DNA of 56,665 nucleotides, from NCBI GenBank assembly GCA_964612675.1, contig CAZTDD010000032.1, forward strand, positions 1-56,665, read 5' to 3'. Positions 1 to 7,966 of this stretch are shown piece after piece. Made by a program: the position numbers and the translations under genes. The notes below the pieces were generated by a model, which was not told the DNA's origin, ran no database searches, and worked only from the letters and a program-made list of their open reading frames with translations. Within the stretch, counting starts at the first letter, position 1. Each line of letters begins with the position of its first letter. This DNA comes from CAZTDD01 sp964612675. Lineage in GTDB: Bacteria; Hinthialibacterota; Hinthialibacteria; Hinthialibacterales; JAKPRU01.

Positions 1-9
1 TCACCCCGG

Positions 10-30
10 CCCTCTCCCAGAGGGAGAGGG
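10..30. repeat. GC-rich perfect palindrome (dispersed hairpin)
   Basis: CCCTCTCCC at 10-18 and GGGAGAGGG at 22-30 form a perfect 9-bp stem around a 3-base loop. It lies between the window edge and the flagellin gene. A similar but different C/G-rich palindrome occurs at 27344-27365. It may be an intergenic hairpin repeat or the terminator of a gene outside the window, but no T-run follows on the plus strand. Confidence 0.6.
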
Positions 31-152
31 AGAAGAACTCTCTCGACTTTTTGCGATGCCATCATTTATTAACGGTGTCCAGAACGGAGTGTTTTTGTAG
101 GAGAGTTGTGCAGATTTTTCCCATCCCTTTGAACATTTCCGGCAACAAACTC

Positions 153-179
153 TCAAGGATTCTCCGGAAAGGTCGATAA
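153..179 (+). promoter_or_regulatory. possible sigma-28 (FliA) promoter for flagellin
   Basis: TCAAGGAT (153-160), an 11-base spacer and GTCGATAA (172-179) resemble the FliA consensus TAAAGTTT-N11-GCCGATAA. Seven of eight -10 bases and five of eight -35 bases match, with exactly the consensus spacing. It would give an untranslated leader of about 320 bases before the flagellin start at 505, which is long. Only the match is seen; activity is inferred. Confidence 0.35.
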
Positions 180-504
180 CCGATATCGGGATAATCAACT
201 CTCCGGAAACGTCGGTATCGGAGCACCGGCGCTTCCCTACGAAAGGTGGGATGACAGAAACAACGAAACGCTGAAAAGGCAGTACTGGTGAGGCTGATCA
301 CCTCCACGGGGAAGAGAGCGAGCCCCCGAAACAACGCTCGGGCCGGGCGCCGCCCGCCGACAAAAACGCACGAAGGGAGTCACGACCCGGAAGGCGTTTC
401 ATCCAAAGGCACCCGAACCAACATAATCACTCAAAACCGGGATGCACCCCCCGGAACAAGCCGTCCGGCAGGGATGTCGGGCGTGCCTTCAAGGAGGAAG
501 AAGA

Positions 505-3048
505 ATGAGTGTTACTCGAATCGTCAATAATATTGCCGCATTAAACGCCAATCGGAACCTTTCTGCAACAGGCACCGACATCAGGAAATCCATCGAACGT
601 CTCTCCTCAGGTTTACGAATCAATCGTGCCGGTGACGACGCTGCGGGTTTGACCGTTTCCGCTCGTTTGAAAGCGCAGTTTTCGGGTATTAACCGGGCTG
701 TAGCGAACGCGCAAGATGGTATGAACCTCATCAATGTTGCTGAAGGTGCTCTTGAAGAGACCACCGTACGGCTGAATCGAATGCGTAATCTCGCCATCCA
801 GGCGGGCAACACCGGTGTAAACGATATCCAGGCCCGTCAAGCACTCCAGGACGAGGTTTTCCAAAGTGTCGACGAGATTAACCGAATCGCGAACACAACT
901 CAGTTCAACACAAATTTCCTGTTGAACGGGGATTTCGAGGTCAGCAGTCAGCTCATCGGCGGCCAGGACTATATCGGAGCGAAAGTGGATCAGTCTCCGG
1001 TTGCAAGTACCCTGGACAATGGGCTGTCCTTCCTGAACATCGTTCAAACAAAAGTTGGTTCCGCTCAAATCAACGCGGGTGAAGCGGCCGGCACGGCTCA
1101 GCAGATCAATATGGGAGTCCGAAACCAATCGGATGTTGCCGTGTCTCTTGGTCATTTCACCAGCACGTACACAATCGATGGAACAAACGCCGCGGCGGGT
1201 ACGAACTTGAGCGCTGCTTTTTTCCAAGGTGTTTCGCTCATTTCCGGTGACACGCTTGTGTTTGAAGGCGTTCTTTCCGACGGATTGCAAAAGTTCGCTG
1301 GTTCGTACTCGGTAGGTGGACAAGACATCGACGGGCTTGTCACGGAAATCAACACGGCCATCCGAGCGGCGGAGGACGCCTATTGGGGCGGCTCCACGAA
1401 TGTTCCGGATAATTACCGGACCAGCGCCCGTTACGCTTCAGCCGGTGCCAATGCCGGACGGCTCGTCCTGCTGAACAAGAACCAGACATTTTCGCAGTCG
1501 AGTATCAGCATTTCGATTACTCGTACGGGAGGTAACGGTGAAATTGTCGCCGCGGCCAACGGTGTCTCACGAGCCTCATTGGGAGCTGCTTCGATTCTGT
1601 CCGGTGGCGGTCAGGTCGGCAACGCTATTACCGCGATCACCGGTTCGACCTTCGATAACGGCAGCTTCGCGATTTCAGTGGAAGATGTGGTGAGCGCACA
1701 GCAGCGCACTACCGAAAGTCTGATCGCGTTCCGCGACAACAACGGTGCTTTGCTGAGTAAGGCCGCCTCTCTCGGCGCGATCGCGACAGCGCCCGTGGTC
1801 AACGGGACGTTTCTCAACGGTGTGTATACCGGCGGGACCACATTGTTCCACAACAGTACGATTACCCTCACCGGGACGGAAGTTGACGGCACAACGTTTG
1901 AGGGTGTGTACACGCTGGATACCACCATCACCCAGGAATCCGATACGGTTTTCAACGATTTCCGGTTTGGCACGTTGTCCGGGTTGATCGAAGAACTGAA
2001 CTACCGGACGCGTTCCTACACTCAGCTTGTGGGCACTCCGTTAGGGACGTCGACTGACGGCGATATTACGCGGTTCCAGTCTTCGCAGTTCACGCTGACC
2101 AACTCCAGGACCCTTCAGCTGGTTGATGACTACGGGATCACGGGATCGGAGACACAGTTCACCCTGACGTTTGACCAGAACAAACAGCTGTTCGATACGA
2201 CCGCCGAGTACGTCACCCTTCAGGACGATGCGGAACTGCAGAAGGAAGGATTTGCAGAAGCCGCGACATTTAGGGTAAACGGTGGTAATGCGCTCAGAGC
2301 GGAGGCGGGTGATGTTGTTACCCTGTATGGTCCTGAATCCACCATCGATGGTGTACCTACGCCACAAGTGACTCTGAGGATCGGCGACGACCTCACAGTC
2401 GGCGGCGATGTTTTGGAGGTCACCGCCAAGGAGTACGTGGGGCGCCTGAATGGAAGTGAATCTGTGACTTTCCGCAACGGCGATCAGGACGTGGTCTTCC
2501 TTGACACAAGCGATGGTACCGGCGGGATGGCGCGTTACGTCACGATGGACTTCGATGGAATTCTGGACGTGACGAAGAGTACAACCGGGCTCGCCGACAC
2601 AGGGACAACACTCCTGATCTCCACGGTGAACAGTTCGATCAATTACCAGGTGGGCGCCTATTCCGGTCAGCAGTTCGCGACAGCGATCGGTGACTTGAAA
2701 GCAGACAACCTCGGTTTCGGCCGTGGCTCGGGACGCACGATCCAGGACCTCGACATCACAACGGTGTCCGGCGTCAACGAAGCGCTGGACATCATTGACG
2801 AGGCGCTCGACCAGATTAACCGGACCCGTTCTCTCTTGGGTGCGGCGACGAACCGCCTCGAGTCTACCGTCTCGAACTTGTCGGTTACTTCGGAGAACCT
2901 GACCGCGTCGTATTCACGTTTGCGCGATGCGGACGTTGCAAAGGAAAGTTCGGAATACACCAAGAACCAAGTGCTCTTACAGGCCGGCACATCGGTCTTG
3001 GCGCAGGCGAACTTCATGCAACAGGGATTCTTGGCACTACTCGGATAA
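505..3048 (+). CDS. fliC: flagellin, unusually large (847 aa)
   Basis: This is the flagellar filament subunit, exported through the flagellar type III system. The conserved N-terminal D0/D1 helices are clear (VNNIAALNANRNLSATG near residue 7, then the SSGLRINRAGDDAAGL block near 35-50). The C-terminal D1/D0 region is also clear (NRLESTVSNL...ENLTASYSRLRDADVAKE...QVLLQAG, ending FLALLG). Between them, roughly residues 160-740, lies a very long Thr/Ser/Gly-rich variable domain, against about 500 residues for an ordinary flagellin in total. ATG 505 is chosen over upstream starts because AAGGAGG at 491-497 precedes it and it begins exactly at the conserved N-terminus. flaG follows on the same strand. 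The long insert should make a thick outer filament surface (inference). Confidence 0.95.
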   Translation: MSVTRIVNNIAALNANRNLSATGTDIRKSIERLSSGLRINRAGDDAAGLTVSARLKAQFSGINRAVANAQDGMNLINVAEGALEETTVRLNRMRNLAIQAGNTGVNDIQARQALQDEVFQSVDEINRIANTTQFNTNFLLNGDFEVSSQLIGGQDYIGAKVDQSPVASTLDNGLSFLNIVQTKVGSAQINAGEAAGTAQQINMGVRNQSDVAVSLGHFTSTYTIDGTNAAAGTNLSAAFFQGVSLISGDTLVFEGVLSDGLQKFAGSYSVGGQDIDGLVTEINTAIRAAEDAYWGGSTNVPDNYRTSARYASAGANAGRLVLLNKNQTFSQSSISISITRTGGNGEIVAAANGVSRASLGAASILSGGGQVGNAITAITGSTFDNGSFAISVEDVVSAQQRTTESLIAFRDNNGALLSKAASLGAIATAPVVNGTFLNGVYTGGTTLFHNSTITLTGTEVDGTTFEGVYTLDTTITQESDTVFNDFRFGTLSGLIEELNYRTRSYTQLVGTPLGTSTDGDITRFQSSQFTLTNSRTLQLVDDYGITGSETQFTLTFDQNKQLFDTTAEYVTLQDDAELQKEGFAEAATFRVNGGNALRAEAGDVVTLYGPESTIDGVPTPQVTLRIGDDLTVGGDVLEVTAKEYVGRLNGSESVTFRNGDQDVVFLDTSDGTGGMARYVTMDFDGILDVTKSTTGLADTGTTLLISTVNSSINYQVGAYSGQQFATAIGDLKADNLGFGRGSGRTIQDLDITTVSGVNEALDIIDEALDQINRTRSLLGAATNRLESTVSNLSVTSENLTASYSRLRDADVAKESSEYTKNQVLLQAGTSVLAQANFMQQGFLALLG

Positions 3049-3071
3049 AGGGGATAATGTAAACCCGTAAG

Positions 3072-3115
3072 GAAGGGGGGCGGATCCCCCGGATGGACGA
3101 TTCGCCCCCCCCCTT
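3072..3115. terminator. GC-rich hairpin between flagellin and flaG
   Basis: GAAGGGGGGCG near 3072-3082 can pair with the C-run followed by TTC at 3103-3115, giving a strong stem just after the flagellin stop. No clear T-tract follows. It is therefore better read as an attenuator or mRNA-stabilising hairpin that separates high flagellin expression from flaG than as a classical terminator. Confidence 0.45.
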
Positions 3116-3145
3116 CTTCGGGTCGCCCCGTGAGGGGGTAGCATC

Positions 3146-3550
3146 ATGGGAATTCAAAACATATCTGCCGTAACACCGTCCGTTGTTCCTGTCGCCGCTG
3201 TATCGGCTGACAGAATGCCGGCGAAAGACCCGGTTCGATCGACTTCCGCTGCTGTCTCTCCGAGTACGTTTCAACCGTTTGTAGCAGATGAATCAAGCGA
3301 GCGGGCTCATTCTCTGAATCAGTCCCCGGAAAAGGTGGAGGCAATAGTACCGGAAGTACAGCCGGCACGCTCGATTGGCGAAAACACGAGAATCAAGGTC
3401 GACATCAATCGCGAAGCACGTCGGCCCGAGGTTTCCATCGTCGACCGAGAGACCGATCAAGTGATATTGGAGATTCCTCCGGAGCAGCTCCTGAACTTGT
3501 CGGCAAATCTTCGATCTAACATCGGAGACGTTTTCGACAGTGAGGTTTAG
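3146..3550 (+). CDS. flaG: FlaG family flagellar protein
   Basis: This 134-aa protein has a disordered Ala/Pro/Ser-rich first half. Its C-terminal half (about 78-134) shows the FlaG pattern: a basic strand (RIKVDINREARRPEVSIVD), then TDQVILEIPPEQLLNLSANL and a terminal GDVFD. FlaG proteins are small cytoplasmic flagellar accessory factors that influence filament length in several bacteria. The gene lies 98 bp after flagellin, its usual neighbour, and is probably co-transcribed with it through the intervening hairpin. The first ATG after the hairpin is used; GAGGGGG at 3132-3138 can act as ribosome binding site. Confidence 0.8.
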   Translation: MGIQNISAVTPSVVPVAAVSADRMPAKDPVRSTSAAVSPSTFQPFVADESSERAHSLNQSPEKVEAIVPEVQPARSIGENTRIKVDINREARRPEVSIVDRETDQVILEIPPEQLLNLSANLRSNIGDVFDSEV

Positions 3551-3710
3551 CTTCGCAAAGGATCAATACCTGGCTCAAGATCGTATGTGGCATTTCTGTC
3601 AGATTGCCGAAATGCGGATAGACGGGAAAATAGACCGAATATCAATGACCGTCTCTGTCCCCGGCCACGTGGTACCGGCCTAAGAGTAGTGTGTGACCTG
3701 CCGACTCTTT

Positions 3711-4487
3711 TTATCCAGCCTTTTCGACGGATTCTTCTTCGGAGGTCTGTTTAGCTGAAACCTCTGACCCTTCCGTCGCACGAAAGAAGACCTCTTCGAG
3801 GGTGGCGTCGGTTTCCATATCCAGGAACGCGGAACGTGCCTGTTGGACGCTGCCACAAAACAGTTGTTTGCCCCGATGTAAGATAAGAAGATGCGTGCAC
3901 AGGTTCTCAACCAATGCGAGTAGGTGCGAGCTGACAATGATGGATGTTCCCTGTTCCGCTCGTTCCACAATCGATTGTCTCAGAGTACGTATGGCCCGGG
4001 GATCGAGGCCGGTCAGCGGTTCGTCAAATAGAAGCACTTTGGGATTATGAAGGTAAGCACAGCAGATAGCGACTTTCTGCTGCATTCCGCGCGACAATTC
4101 CTGGGCGATGGTGTCACGTTTCTCTGTCAGTTCGAATTGTGCGAGCAGTTTTTCCCCTTTCTCGCTGAAATTGTCCACCTGATAGGCTGCGCTGATGAAC
4201 TGAAGGTGTTCCCACACGGTGAGCGCGTCAAACAATTTCGGGTCGTCGGGCACGTACGCCATGAGTCGCTTCGCTTCAACGGGACTCTCCGACAAATCGA
4301 ATTCCGCTATCGACAGGGTGCCCCGAGTTGGTGCAATAATCCCGGTAAGCGCTCTCAGCGTGGTTGTTTTTCCGGCACCGTTGGGACCTAGGAGTCCAAG
4401 GATCTCCCCCGGTTCGACTTTGAAGTTCAATCCTTCGACGGCCACAACATCCCTGTATGCTTTGTGGAAATCTGTAACCTGGATCAT
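3711..4487 (-). CDS. ABC-2 type transporter, ATP-binding subunit
   Basis: This 258-aa nucleotide-binding protein would power a membrane exporter. From the chosen start it has Walker A GPNGAGKT (34-41), signature LSRGMQQK (131-138), Walker B VLLFDEP (151-157), the D-loop GLDPRA and the H-loop SSH (His188). The order and short length fit the ABC-2 (CcmA/NatA-like) class. ATG 4487 is preferred over the upstream in-frame ATG at 4580 because AGGAAGG lies just before it and the domain begins there. No membrane-spanning partner gene adjoins it here: flaG converges from one side and rsmB diverges on the other. The permease must be encoded elsewhere. The substrate cannot be told. Confidence 0.88.
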   Translation of the reverse strand: MIQVTDFHKAYRDVVAVEGLNFKVEPGEILGLLGPNGAGKTTTLRALTGIIAPTRGTLSIAEFDLSESPVEAKRLMAYVPDDPKLFDALTVWEHLQFISAAYQVDNFSEKGEKLLAQFELTEKRDTIAQELSRGMQQKVAICCAYLHNPKVLLFDEPLTGLDPRAIRTLRQSIVERAEQGTSIIVSSHLLALVENLCTHLLILHRGKQLFCGSVQQARSAFLDMETDATLEEVFFRATEGSEVSAKQTSEEESVEKAG

Positions 4488-4821
4488 TGGTCCTTCCTGT
4501 TGAAACGAAGTAAGGTATTTGATCATTCTACGCGTTTTCTGCAAAGACCTGCGGCGGAACGGCGTATCCGTCATGAACACAGGAAACTGTTCGATACCTT
4601 GATGCCCATGAGGCGAGGACCTATGGTTGTTGCGTCGGGTTTTTGTATTGTTATGAACGAGTATTTAGAATGTATTTGCGTGTACTGCATGCGGAGCGTT
4701 GCAGATTCTCTCAACGAAGTCGAATCTGCTGGATTGAGGTTCTTATTGCTGAAATGGAGTTTTGGGGCCGGTTTGGCCGGAGGATCCCTTCTTCCTATTC
4801 CGAGAAGCGAGTTTGTGAATT
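4488..4821. other. divergent intergenic region, ABC ATPase / rsmB
   Basis: These 334 bases separate the start of the ABC ATPase from the start of rsmB and must hold both promoters. I see no RNA gene, strong hairpin or convincing -35/-10 pair. Overlapping short open frames show no family resemblance. Confidence 0.5.
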
Positions 4822-6210
4822 GTGTTCAAACGGCGTGAAAAACAGAAGAAGCCGCGTACGCGCGGGAACGCGGCTCCCGCGCGGCAGGCGGCTCTGGATG
4901 CCCTTCTGCGATCCGGTGAGGACACGGTGTTTCTCGATGAGGGCTTCCAGCGCGTATTGGGCTCATACTCGCTTTCCTGTCGTGACAGAAACCTGGCGAT
5001 GGCGATTGCGTATGGAACGACTCGATTTCGAAAACGGTTGGATTTCGTGCTGAACGTTCATGTCAATCAAGGCCTGGACTCGCTTCCCCCTCCGGTGATT
5101 GAGATTCTTCGACTGAGTGTGTATCAGATTCAGTATCTGACAAAGATCCCGGATTTTGCTGTAGTGAATGACGCCGTCGAGCTCACCCGTCGGGTGGGCT
5201 GCGGCGGTCTGTCGAGAGTAGTCAACGGAGTCTTGCGCAGTATCCTCCGAGGCAGCCGGAGGATCGAATATCCGCAGTGGCAAGAGGATCCGGCCGGTCA
5301 TTTGGAAGTCGTACACTCGCATCCCCGCCACTTGGTTGAGACATGGTTGAAACGTTGGTCCGCCGAAAAAGTCCACGATCTGTGCCGATTCAACAATCAG
5401 AAGGCTTCTGTTTTCGGGCGTATCAATCGACTTCAACCTGACGGCGAAACCGCACGTGCTGAATTGCCGCGCGAATTCCCTCCTCATCCTTCCGTTCCGA
5501 ATTGTGTTTGTCTCGATTCTGCGGAAAGTCCAGCCGAGCTGACGCAGTTCTCGGAGGGACGGTTGACTATACAGGATCCAGCAGCGATGCTCGTCGCCCC
5601 TTTGCTGGCTCCCGAACCGGGTATGGAGGTATGGGATATCTGTGCCGCACCGGGAGGGAAATGTACGCACTTGGCCGAACTTATGGAAGACCGAGGAACG
5701 ATTATCGGATCGGATTTATCGCTCAAACGTTTGAAGGGAGTAGAAGAGAATACTGTTCGTCTGAGGCTGAACAGCGTGAAAACGGTTGCTGCGGACGGTT
5801 TGCGGCCACCGTGGAAGGAACGGAACGGTCTGTTCGACGGAATTCTCTTGGACGTACCTTGTACAGGATGGGGGACATTTCGGCGGCATCCGGATTTGCG
5901 CTGGCGTCTTGATCCGAACGATCCGGAGAGGCTTGGTGGGCGGGCGTACTGTCTGTTGTCGTCCGTGTCCGGTTATGTTCGTCCCGGTGGCGTGCTTGTT
6001 TATTCTACGTGTACACTGAGCGAGGAAGAGAACGAGACCCCGGTTCGTAGATTCCTTGAATGCCATCCCGATTGGGCCGTGGAACCGGTGACACCTTGGC
6101 TGCCCGAACCGTTCCGAGATATGGTGACGGCAGACGGTTGGATCGTTGTGTTTCCACCGGACGTCGGGACGGACGGTCTGTTTGCGGCACGACTGCGGAG
6201 AAAACGGTAG
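4822..6210 (+). CDS. rsmB: 16S rRNA (cytosine-C5) methyltransferase RsmB
   Basis: RsmB (Sun/Fmu) methylates C967 of 16S rRNA using SAM. The 462-aa protein has an N-terminal NusB-like RNA-binding domain (about 20-150), a linker, and a Rossmann methyltransferase domain. It shows motif I VWDICAAPGGKCTHLAEL (about 270-290), motif IV DVPCTGWGTFRRHPDLRW with Cys347, and motif VI YSTCTLSEEENE with Cys397. The Cys in the TC motif is the nucleophile in this family and the PC-motif Cys assists product release. The start is GTG 4822, giving a normal length. The gene heads rsmB - PASTA protein - rpe, the order known from Firmicutes around prkC but without the phosphatase, kinase and rsgA. Confidence 0.93.
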   Translation: MFKRREKQKKPRTRGNAAPARQAALDALLRSGEDTVFLDEGFQRVLGSYSLSCRDRNLAMAIAYGTTRFRKRLDFVLNVHVNQGLDSLPPPVIEILRLSVYQIQYLTKIPDFAVVNDAVELTRRVGCGGLSRVVNGVLRSILRGSRRIEYPQWQEDPAGHLEVVHSHPRHLVETWLKRWSAEKVHDLCRFNNQKASVFGRINRLQPDGETARAELPREFPPHPSVPNCVCLDSAESPAELTQFSEGRLTIQDPAAMLVAPLLAPEPGMEVWDICAAPGGKCTHLAELMEDRGTIIGSDLSLKRLKGVEENTVRLRLNSVKTVAADGLRPPWKERNGLFDGILLDVPCTGWGTFRRHPDLRWRLDPNDPERLGGRAYCLLSSVSGYVRPGGVLVYSTCTLSEEENETPVRRFLECHPDWAVEPVTPWLPEPFRDMVTADGWIVVFPPDVGTDGLFAARLRRKR

Positions 6211-6218
6211 CGAGAAGA

Positions 6219-7301
6219 ATGGCAGGACGGTTTTTTATACGATCGTTTCTATGGGGTGCCGGTTGTCTAGTCTCAGTCTGTGTGCTGGGTGTTGTGGCCT
6301 TTTTCGGCGGCTATGCCCTTTTGAACCATATTGTTCATAAGCCCGAAGTGATTGTTCCCTCCGTTTATGGGAAATCGGAGGCGGAGGCGATTCGAACTCT
6401 GGTTTCGCACGGGTTGGCGATTCATTTTCCCATAGAAAGACAACAGAGCGACCAGTATAGGGAAGGACTTGTGATCGAGCAGAGTCCTCGGCCCAACATC
6501 AAGGTGAAAGAAGGGCGGAAGATTCGTTTGACGGTGAGTGAAGGAGCGCGGCTGGTAATGATTCCAGATCTTGTTGGCAGCGATGAAGCATCGATTTATC
6601 CCGCGCTAAACCATCTGGGATTGGATGTTGGAAACCGGGCGGTCATGTATCACGACCGGGTCGAGCCGGGGGTTATCATTGCGCAGAATCCCCCCACGGG
6701 AGAGGTGCTCCATTTCGGGAGATTTGTTTCGATCCTCGTAAGTCTCGGGCCTCGTCCGGAGGTCTATGTCATGCCGAACAAGATCGGCAGTCCCGGTGCA
6801 GCGGCCGTAAAGGAGCTTCAGGATTTGGGGTTCTCGGTTGTCGTGGATCGTCAGCAGGTGGCGTCTCCCGAAGACTGGGATCGTGTCATCGACCAAGATC
6901 CTTCGAGCGGGGCAAAACTGGTTGAAGGTAGTGAGATTACACTGAAGATCGGAGCCCGTGAGGTCAAGCCGGAAGAACCTCGATGGATTGAATTCCGTTA
7001 CGTGATCCCGGACGACGTCACCAGTCAGTCGGTCACGGTCTCGGTAACGGACTTGACCGACGACGAGGAAGGCGAACCACAGATCGTACGCGTTCCAGTT
7101 CCCGGACCCGGCCAAGAAATCAGGGTGCCATTGCCATATCGTGGAAAGATGCGTGTCGAGGTTTACGATGGGGCTGTGGAGAGCGGGACTCTGCTTCATT
7201 CCCAGGTAATCGACAGTCCTTCCGATACGGCACAGCCTGGGGATACCGAGGTCCAGGAAACAATAGAAGGTATGGAACGATGGGAAATCGACGAAAGATA
7301 G
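6219..7301 (+). CDS. membrane-anchored PASTA-repeat protein without kinase domain
   Basis: This 360-aa protein has a short cytoplasmic N-terminus, one membrane helix (about residues 8-32) and three PASTA repeats (about 43-110, 111-180 and 181-250), each of the kind VPxxxGxxxxxAxxxL...G with a final ixLxvs strand. A C-terminal beta domain of about 100 residues (255-345) follows; it resembles the terminal Ig-like domain of PrkC-type kinases. PASTA modules bind muropeptides or peptidoglycan. There is no protein kinase domain. ATG 6219, eight bases after the rsmB stop, is chosen because the membrane helix follows directly; the upstream frame lies inside rsmB. The 3' end overlaps rpe by 22 bp, implying translational coupling. 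A role in cell-wall sensing or division is inferred. Confidence 0.85.
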   Translation: MAGRFFIRSFLWGAGCLVSVCVLGVVAFFGGYALLNHIVHKPEVIVPSVYGKSEAEAIRTLVSHGLAIHFPIERQQSDQYREGLVIEQSPRPNIKVKEGRKIRLTVSEGARLVMIPDLVGSDEASIYPALNHLGLDVGNRAVMYHDRVEPGVIIAQNPPTGEVLHFGRFVSILVSLGPRPEVYVMPNKIGSPGAAAVKELQDLGFSVVVDRQQVASPEDWDRVIDQDPSSGAKLVEGSEITLKIGAREVKPEEPRWIEFRYVIPDDVTSQSVTVSVTDLTDDEEGEPQIVRVPVPGPGQEIRVPLPYRGKMRVEVYDGAVESGTLLHSQVIDSPSDTAQPGDTEVQETIEGMERWEIDER

Positions 7302-7966
7302 TCCCCTCCCTGTTATCGGCGCCTTTTGACCGACTCGGCGAAGCCGTTGCGCCTCTCGAACAGGCTGGATGCAGGCTGTTCCATTACGATGTGATGGATG
7401 GGCATTTCGTGCCGAACCTCACTGTCGGCCCTCTGGTGATTCGCTCGCTTGCACCTCATTGTCAGTCGAACTTCGATGTACACCTTATGGTGACGAATCC
7501 CGAAGTGGTCTATACATGGTTTCTCTCGGAGCGCGTTCGCAGCATTACCGTTCACGGAGAAGCGACGCCGAATTTACACGCACTTCTCATGAACATTCGT
7601 GCTTCGAACAGACTGGCGGGAGTATCGCTGAACCCCGCCACTCCTATCGACCATCTGAACCACGTTGTCCGCTACCTGGATCTTGTTCAGGTCATGACGG
7701 TGAACCCGGGATTCGGCGGACAAAAACTGTTGCCGGAGATGCTTTCGAAGATTCGCGCTGTCCATCGACTGCGTGAAGAACATGAAGCGGGTTTCATCAT
7801 TCAAGTGGACGGAGGTATCAACCGGGATACACTGGGACGGGTTGTTGAAGCGGGTGCGGAGGAAATCATCGCAGGGAATGCTGTATTCGGCGCTCCGGAA
7901 CCCGCTGTCGAATATCAAACTCTCGAGGCGATGGTCCACGAAATGACTAGAGATGGATCGTTATGA
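7280..7966 (+). CDS. rpe: ribulose-phosphate 3-epimerase
   Basis: This 228-aa TIM-barrel enzyme interconverts D-ribulose 5-phosphate and D-xylulose 5-phosphate in the pentose phosphate pathway. The family motifs are all present: VPSLLSAPF at the N-terminus, the metal-binding DVMDGHFVPNLTVGP, FDVHLMV, MTVNPGFGGQ, QVDGGIN and the phosphate-binding end AGNAVFG. Length is normal. The start lies inside the last codons of the PASTA gene. Its 3' end overlaps the convergent nicO-like gene by 20 bp, so there is no intergenic terminator between them. Confidence 0.95.
   Translation: MGNRRKIVPSLLSAPFDRLGEAVAPLEQAGCRLFHYDVMDGHFVPNLTVGPLVIRSLAPHCQSNFDVHLMVTNPEVVYTWFLSERVRSITVHGEATPNLHALLMNIRASNRLAGVSLNPATPIDHLNHVVRYLDLVQVMTVNPGFGGQKLLPEMLSKIRAVHRLREEHEAGFIIQVDGGINRDTLGRVVEAGAEEIIAGNAVFGAPEPAVEYQTLEAMVHEMTRDGSL

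Noticed and set aside
613..1323. 236-aa minus-strand frame inside the flagellin gene
   Set aside because: It is antisense to conserved flagellin sequence and shows no domain or start signal.
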